Part shown: one piece after another, positions 56,920-64,000 of the stretch | Layout: the number at the start of each line of letters is the position of its first letter | Numbering within the stretch: position 1 is the stretch's first letter | NCBI RefSeq assembly: GCF_010389155.1 | Contig: NC_057765.1 | Span: 7,874,001-7,938,000 of the forward strand | Reading direction: 5' to 3' | Source: Erigeron canadensis | Taxonomy: Eukaryota > Streptophyta > Magnoliopsida > Asterales > Asteraceae | Length of the DNA stretch: 64,000 bases | Notes under the pieces: generated by a model | Told to the model about the DNA's origin: nothing | Seen by the model: only the letters and a program-made list of their open reading frames with translations | The model's database searches: none | Translations under genes and position numbers: made by a program

Positions 56920-59900
56920 TTATACCTCCTTGTGTTTGTCCAGCCGGAGGGAATCAGCAACTCTATCCGAAAGTTTGTTAACTGAATCATCAACGTTGTT
57001 TTTTGTTAAAGAAGAGCGGTCTTTGTCCCTCTTAGCTTGAATAGCCTTCTCTCCCTTTCATCATAAAATTTAAAATCATCCCAAAATTGATGTATCAGCA
57101 TCATGTTCCTTAAAAATTTTCAACATCGCAATACCTTCATCAAGTTTGACCTACACAAAGAAATGTATTAACCTAGAGTTATCACACTGATGTAATAAAG
57201 TTGATTGATACTTTGAGATGGCACTTTCGACCCATTTACTTATAAATGGGTCAAACTGGCCGGTGTTTTAACCCAAACAGGTCAACTACACAAATTTAGC
57301 CATTAAGAAAAGAGATCAAATGGATAGCCCCTACATTGAAATCTTGCAATTCAAACATATTATAATTGCACTCATATGCATTTCAATAAATTCATTAACA
57401 ATGGTCAAAAGTGATCCCTCCCAACCAGCTAACCATGCCACCTTTAATTCAGATGATTAAGTAAATACCTCCTGTGAGTCTCGGCTATGAGTTACAGGCT
57501 TATTCTCATTGTTTTCAAGAAGTATATGGCGGAACCGAGTATTTGGAACATCTTTTATGATGTGCCACTGAACACGGAACTGGCCACACCACCTATCTTG
57601 CTGCCAGTGATCTGAATCATTTTCAAAATCTATTGGCCCGATCATTTCAGCAACTCCACAGAACTGTCCACTGGCATTTACCTACAAGAGATTCAAGGGT
57701 TAAAATTTTCTTATTAAGCTAGTATATGCAAATTGAGAATATACAAGAGTTAGAGTTGGAGAATTCAGCACACTTGCATAAGTTTTCGTATAGATGGGCC
57801 AATCAGGATTATATTTTATCTTTAAAGTCTATAATTGGTTAAAAAAAATAAAAAATTAGGGCCTTAAATAGGATATAAGTCAAATGGAATGAACAGGTTG
57901 AAAGTCGCCAAAAGTGTTTGCTGATGTATATAACCTTCTAATCACTTTTAATATATTGCATTTGATTATTGGACAGCTAATAACAATTGTGATCATATTT
58001 GCCATACTAAATAACTAAAACATAGTTAAAGAGAAAGGTACTTAGAAAAGAACCCAAATTTACCCGTTTTGACATGTACCCATTATGACCCGTTACCCAA
58101 GCCCACCTTCTTGCCAGCCCTAACTAAATTTAGTGTACATAACATACCGAAAAGAACAGAAAAATTCGACATGCGTCCCCACCATCCTGTGCTTCTTGAT
58201 AAGCAGCATCTAGTTTACGGTTTCCAAGTGGGGTGCTGGCCCACACACCATACTTGATACTTCTATGAACGTTGTCTTCACTGAAAGATTTTATTACAAA
58301 GAATTTGGCTTTTTCATATGTTGTAATAAAATCTGGTTTGTTGTAAAGGTCATGATTCGATGCTGGATCGGCTGAACTACTTCCCTTTGGTTTTGATGCC
58401 CTCGGTCCACGGTTCCTATCACTGGTAGTAGCATGTGAGTCACTGGTTAAGCTAATTGAGTCACTATCCCTATGTTTGACTTCTTTATCAAACCCATAGG
58501 AGTCGCTTTGTGGCCAGCGTCTCGTGTATGAATACCCGTAGCCTTGATATGGTGTCTGCTGCTGAGAAATTATGATATCAACAAATTAAGTAGTTAGAAA
58601 GTTAAGCTGCAAAAACGTTTAAATAATGCATTAAATCCATTATCAAACAATTTAAACAACCAGATAATCAGATGCAAAATTGGTCTATCATGACAAACCG
58701 ATTATTCATTTCAAAACGCAAATACAATTCAATTGCCTCTTGTTTTAAGCTTATTCAGATGAATTTCATTTGTTCTTATACATATGCAAATTACAAGACC
58801 GATAAAAAGATTTGTTGCTGTAATAAAGAGAACCAACCTGTCCAAAATTATGCTCATACGACCCGAGTAAGCCAACAGGTGTTGACTGGTTCGACACGGA
58901 GTCACTAGGCCCGTTGTAGAATCCTAAACCATTACTCCCAGGATAATATAGATAATAACCTGAAGCAGGGTCATAAAACACATTCTCAACACGACCATCT
59001 TGGCTGCTGCTGGTTGATGTTGAAAGATCAGTTGGAGAAACAGGCTGCTGGTAGTAAGATGGAGAGACTGGGACTTGATGTGGTGAATATAGTTGACCAT
59101 CTATCATTACTGGGGATAAAGGACTAGCAAGTGGTGAAAATTGATCATATGTCATCTGCGGGTCATACCCATATGCAGGTTGAAGCAAAAGTGAAGAACT
59201 ATCATTGTAAATCGCCTGGATGATGACATAAAAATTGGATAAAAATATATAATCCAGTTAGACCCAACCATTAAACAATGATGAAAATGAAAAAATGTTA
59301 GTTCGTTCTTATAAAAAAAAAATTAGATTCTTACCGGTGATAGTATTTGCAAGTTATTGGTGTTAACATAATTCGATATTTCACCCCAGTTAACCGAGCC
59401 ATCACTATAACCTGATTGGATGCAAGAGATAATATTAGGTCAATTAATTTAATTTTGATTATAATTATAGGAAAACCAAGAACAAAGAGCTTTTGTATTT
59501 AATATGACTGATTATACGATGTAATTATAAAGAGATTTAGGGTAACCGGTCATCACCAGTTTCAACTATAGAAAATAACAACTCAAATGCACACCAACCC
59601 AAAATTTCCGTATAACCAAGCCAGCCTGCCAGTCTGGCATGATTATAAGCTTATCTTTTCATAAACTAACCTCCATAGTAGTAGGTTTGTTCTGGGGCGG
59701 TGTAAGTATTTGATGAGTTTACAGGGGTCTGAGATCGACTTGCACTCCTGACTCCTGATTGGTTGTTAGCACGCCTTGCAGACCCTGCAAGGGCTACATT
59801 CACAGAAGGATTTGAAGAAACTATCCTTTCATCTTTAGGATGTAGTGGCTGAAAATAAAAAGAGCACTCCTGTTATCTAAGCTAATCAAAACATTAAGAA

Positions 59901-60719
59901 ATCACATAATTAAATCTTTAGAATACTCGGTTACCTTGTGTACTTGGTTATCAGACAAAGCCCCATTGCCTGTAGTATCGAATTTTCCACAAAGTCAATG
60001 ATCAGCAAAGAGAGTAAGCAACTATAAACAACTTTCTAAGCAAACTTGTCACAAAACTTGTGATTGGAATGATTAAAGTTCATTCACAATAATTTAAGGA
60101 CTAAGGAGTTTAAATGTGCATTTCAAATTAACTATTGCAGTTTGTAGGATAGTTCGGTAATTTCACATTTATCTTAGTAAGAACACCTAAGTAACCAAAA
60201 AATTTAAATATAATGCATTATGCCCTAACAACTAGGAAATAAAATCTTGATTTCTTGAACCAAAATTGAAAAACAAAAACTTAGTTGACTCCGAAAACCA
60301 AAACTAGGCATAAAAGATCTGAACCCTAAACAAAATTCCATTCACCACCCACATATTTATAAAACCCCAAAATCACATTAACAAAACAAGTAAAATCATA
60401 CTACAGATTTTGTATATAATATATATATATAGTCACACACAGACACACATAAAACCCACAACTTTCTAAATCCTGCAAACCCTTTACAGAACAAATAGAA
60501 TTAACATAAATAGTACCAAAATCCATGCAAAATTAAAAATAATCAAAATTTCAACTTTTCACATAGCAAAGATCAAGAAAAACATAATAAAACTTTTTTA
60601 AAAAATAAGTTAAAAATTAAAAACTAAAATAAAATACCATCATGCAAAGGCAAAGTTGAAATAGCAGTAGCAGGGGAAGAATCTTGATCTTGACTATGTT
60701 GACTTAATTCTTTTTCCAT
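56920..60719 (-). CDS. YTH-domain m6A reader, ECT family (8 exons, frame break in last exon)
   Basis: Exons (5' to 3'): 60719-60638, 59969-59935, 59848-59671, 59411-59335, 59215-58838, 58561-58148, 57681-57469, 57150-56920; borders and phases all agree. The N-terminal 330 residues are disordered and Tyr/Ser/Pro/Gln-rich ([32 protein letters not shown]), typical of ECT proteins. The YTH domain covers about 333-480: [60 protein letters not shown]. The aromatic cage Trp residues (GVW, DRW, VQW) are present, so N6-methyladenosine binding is expected. ECT proteins act in the cytoplasm on methylated mRNA. In exon 8 an extra G (57080-57082) gives TGA at 57076-57078; an extra two bases in a GA run (57046-57058) restore the frame. 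As written the product is 483 residues; otherwise about 534. Confidence 0.9.
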
Positions 60720-61149
60720 GATTTCACTCAAAGTACTAATCTTTTTTATGTTTTACAAAAAACCCACAAATTATTTTCAATAAAGATTGAAACTTTATAT
60801 TCAAATCTCAATCATCACCATCACTAGAGAGTAGATAATAAACAACCCATTTGCAAGAACAAGAACTTTTTAAAGGGTTTTAAGTCATATATATATATAT
60901 ATAAATCGATAGATACAACATATAGATATAGATACAATAACTTATGTGTAATGTAATAATATTAATATTAATATAGATATAAATGTGTGTGTAGGAAGTC
61001 AAGTAATTGTAGAGAAAAAAACAAAATAAATAAAAGGGTATTTTTATTATTTTATTTCCAAAATGGGAATAAAATAAATTCCATAAAATGTGATGTGTCA
61101 AACATATTGCTGTATTTATGATCTGGGTTTTACTTTTTGGTAATTATTT
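60720..61149. other. 5' UTR and upstream region of the YTH gene
   Basis: A (TA)n run at 60887-60903 and GATA/TATA-rich sequence to 60980. No specific promoter element assigned. Confidence 0.4.
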
Positions 61150-61939
61150 TAATTAATTTTAATTATAAATATTTTTTATAGTGATGTTTTTACCATGAAT
61201 AAAGGCGGTTAAAGTTCCATTTAAATTGAAGGGATCTCACGTGGTGTAAAAAGTAAATATGGAGGTGATGAGTATCTTCAGTTTCGCCAATGGCGCGTGT
61301 ATGACACGTGTGGGTAATTTTGGTTTGTTTTCTTGGGCGTGGGGTTCATGAAAATAAGAATAGCGTCGGTGGAGTAAATGTTGGGGTCAGCACTTTTTGG
61401 GTAATAAATCGTCCAGAGATCTTTTACCTTGTTGTTTTTGGTAGAAGGCTAGAAGCTATGAAAGGATAAACTATGTTCAAAAAAATAAAAGGGTGAACCC
61501 TACATATTACATCGTTTACTCCTCTAATTATATAGAAGGTATTTAAAATGGCGAAAAATCTTTACTTCTATATAAAACAAAACTATATTATTATCTCGCA
61601 TAATAAACAGTTAAATATATTTTTATATTTATATATATCTAAAAAACTATTTTCTTAATTAATAGTTAATAAATTAAAATATTCAATTTCACTTTATTAA
61701 TACTTATTTTTATGGCCTTAATAATTTAACAAATACTTATTGTGTTGCTCATTAAGTCTTACTGATTACATAAATTATTCAATGCCAAAAGTTATTGCTT
61801 ATCCATGTTATCACAAATATCTCGATGTCATTCGGATTTTCATGTCATATCATAAAAAATATCACACATGACACATTTTTAGATGGTGCCAATGCATACA
61901 ACCTTCTAAACTGAGTTGCGAGATTGCCACCATCAAACC
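61150..61939. other. intergenic, nothing recognised
   Basis: AT-rich. Includes the G-box-like ACACGTGTGG (about 61306), which could belong to the upstream region of the YTH gene, but it is unproven. Confidence 0.4.
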
Positions 61940-62270
61940 AATGATCATTCCAAAATCTTGTATTATTTTCACTCCCAACTGTTCTTTAATAACATCTTAA
62001 GGGGGCTAGCAATCGAGTGTGCCTCAGATAATGAAGAACATATATTTCTCCATATATTATTACCATTTGTTTTACACAGGAACATAGACTCAGAACCATG
62101 AATCACATTGATGATTTTAAACGTAACGTAATTCAGATTTTGAACCACATGTCATATCCATTTGTATAAATTAAGAGTATCCCGACTACCAAAACCTAAA
62201 CCACCTACTTTTTTACCTGACAATTGTCTTTCAGTATATCCATTACATTTCATTTTCCGAGTTTGACCCC
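61940..62270 (-). pseudogene. LINE reverse transcriptase fragment
   Basis: On the minus strand about 62225-62180 reads LSGKKVGGLGFGSRDTLNLY, the block found near the end of plant LINE RT (KxGGLGxGSL ... N). Weak similarity continues to about 61940 (INVIHGSESM). Frames are broken. No 5' or 3' end of the LINE is visible. Confidence 0.6.
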
Positions 62271-63539
62271 CCCCCCTCCTCCCTTACCCCTTCCACACAA
62301 AAAAATGAAGTTGTGATCTTTATCAATCGAAATAAAGAAAAGTAATATATCCAGAATACTTTGAGTTCCCAAGTTAGAATCCATCATAGACAATACATTA
62401 GTATTGAGTTTAGATTTTATTTTATAATAAATTTGCTAAATTTATGAAATATAATCATGGATGGGGTCCTCACTCCAATTTTGGTACAATGTAAACTTTT
62501 TTAAGGGTATTTTGTAATTTTGTTCCTACAAAATATTAATAAATAAAGAATATATACAAACATTGACTTTGTTGTCATAGGGCTCTTCTTTAGAAGTACA
62601 TCACTTTGTTGGAAACATTATTTTTGAGATAAACCCCTCTATTGGTAGTAGTAAAAATTTTAAGTTGTTTTTATTTTTAATAGAATAGAAAAAAAAAGTT
62701 GAAAAAAGGGTTATTTCTTTGTTTGGGTAAATTTACAGTACATTAATAATATAGTTGTATGTAAAAACGTTATATTTTTTTCAAATTCCTTTATAATAGT
62801 AATCACAATAGTCATGCATATTTAGAAGCTAAATTATATATCATTAATTTCGATAATTTATTTTATGTTGTTTAATAGAGCGCAACTTTTCCGTCACCAT
62901 ATGCTCCAAAATTGCAGATCATTGTTAAAGGTTGACGTTCCCAAAGTTGTCACTCACCTAAGCTAAACCCAGCCTTCTCAACACTGTCGTTGATAATTTC
63001 TAAACTCGACATTATTATTATTGTTGTTATTATTATTGTTATTATTATTATTATTATTATTATATATTGTAGATACAAGGTGTTACGATATTATTAATAT
63101 TCAATTTAATTTTACCAATGGTTTAAAATATAGCTTACTATTTTTATTAATAGAAAATTGACCTATATATTTTATATGAGACATATCTTAAATATTTCAA
63201 ATTAAAAATATGCTTTATTTTTTATTTGATATTAACTATTATTCTATTGGATAAGATATAAGATAGATAGTATTATTTTATTATTAGGATATATATTAGC
63301 TATTAATCTATTGAATATATTATATTAAAATTATTGGGTAAAAAGTGTAAATTTGTGATGCAAAATTAAAAAGTGTAAATTAAATATAAAGGGGGATTTT
63401 TTTATATAGTTATAAAAAGTATAAGTATTAATATTGTCATTTAATAAAGATGAAATAGTTAAATTTAATCTAATGGATCTAAATCAAAGATGAAATATCC
63501 ATCCAAGGGTTCTTGTTTGTTTATGAATGAATATAAGAC
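62271..63539. other. intergenic with microsatellites
   Basis: A C-rich run at 62266-62278, an (ATT)n run at about 63009-63066, and AT-rich sequence. No gene. Confidence 0.6.
63009..63066 (+). repeat. (ATT)n microsatellite
   Basis: Imperfect ATT/GTT triplet run. Confidence 0.9.
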
Positions 63540-63759
63540 ATCATTATATATACGGTACGGGCGTTGCCCTACATCCGTTCAAAAGGGGTTGTCACCGGAC
63601 GCATATGGGAATGGTATGGATTTGATGGGTGACGATCCAAGAGATGGTGACGGTTGTTACGGTACGGGCGTAGCCCTTAATTCTAAGGGCAAAGCCCTAA
63701 AAGATGATTTTTCAATGATTCTCAAGGTTCTCACCATATATGTTGGTTCTCACTTGATC

Positions 63760-63762
<3 letters not shown>
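63540..63762 (-). mobile_element. Helitron-like element, minus strand, 5' end at the TA run
   Basis: On the minus strand it starts AAGGGATCAAGTGAGAACC and continues with GGTGAGAACCTTGAGAATC, the repeated GAGAACC pattern of plant Helitron 5' ends. The phrase ACGGTACGGGCGT occurs twice (63551 and 63660), with self-complementary GGGCGTTGCCC. The 3' end was not found. Confidence 0.45.

Positions 63763-63792
<30 letters not shown>
63763..63792. repeat. (TA)n microsatellite
   Basis: About 15 TA units between two Helitron-like 5' ends. Confidence 0.9.
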
Positions 63793-63795
<3 letters not shown>

Positions 63796-64000
63796 GTGAG
63801 TTATTTTGAGAACCACTAAAAAAAAGGAACGCGAGAACCAATCTCAGCCCTCCATTCATCAAGATCAGGAAGGGCATGTTTGTCATCATTAAAAAATTTG
63901 TCCAGCACTCTCTTTCTCTCTCTTCTTATTAAATCAAAAAATATCTAAATCATTAAAAAACATTTATCTCATAAACCGCACATCGTTAGACGGAAAAAAA
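63793..64000 (+). mobile_element. Helitron-like element, plus strand, 5' end; runs off the window
   Basis: Starts GGGGTGAGTTATTTTGAGAA, followed by GGAACGCGAGAACC and AATCTCAGCCCTCCATTCAT. The GAGAACC repeats followed by CAGCCCTCCAT/GATC are typical of the first 100 bases of a common plant Helitron group. Confidence 0.5.

Noticed and set aside
63490..63819. Open frame of 109 codons at the right end
   Set aside because: It runs through the Helitron-like end and the TA microsatellite (YIYIYIYIYI); not a gene.

Overview
This is a plant nuclear window. It is AT-rich and holds three intron-bearing genes with GT/AG introns and plant-specific proteins, embedded in a large block of nested transposable elements. 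The retroelement families and repeat style resemble those of Asteraceae genomes. That is an impression from memory of such sequences, not a computed result; eudicot is safe, the family is a guess.

Left part (1 to about 43700): mostly transposons. A Ty3/gypsy element of the Athila/Tat type runs on the minus strand from beyond the left edge to 7412, with a 1543-bp LTR. After a short repeat-rich stretch comes a minus-strand Helitron 3' end at 9133. Next is a region, possibly one composite Helitron (11097-24834), that holds two nested Ty1/copia-type elements: a 2.56-kb gag-only element (12281-14837, perfect 5-bp target duplication) and a 6.4-kb Ale/Retrofit-like element (18143-24547). From 24914 to 38937 lies a Sirevirus-type copia element with a third coding region downstream of RNase H. 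It is inserted in a LINE zf-RVT remnant (TSD CTTTG) and is itself hit by a solo LTR (29755-31111, TSD CTGAT) of the same family as the Athila-like element at the left edge. To the right are a long-TIR Mutator-like element with a nested 666-bp hAT element, and a Stowaway MITE.

Right part (44.7-60.8 kb): the genes. (1) A plus-strand CemA/PxcA-like chloroplast envelope protein (DLDG1-like), seven exons, 44693-49875. (2) A plus-strand STY13-type Raf-like protein kinase, two exons, 52932-55781. (3) A minus-strand YTH-domain m6A reader of the ECT family, eight exons, 56920-60719, convergent with the kinase. The first and third genes each carry reading-frame breaks at short homopolymer or dinucleotide runs in otherwise well-conserved exons, which looks more like consensus-sequence indel error than gene death.

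The right end (61-64 kb) is intergenic, with a LINE fragment and two Helitron-like 5' ends facing each other across a TA microsatellite. The genes are unrelated housekeeping or regulatory loci and do not form a system. The most unusual items are the palindrome array in the Athila-like LTRs, the gag-only element, the third coding region of the Sirevirus and the layered insertion history. I found no tRNA, rRNA or CRISPR.
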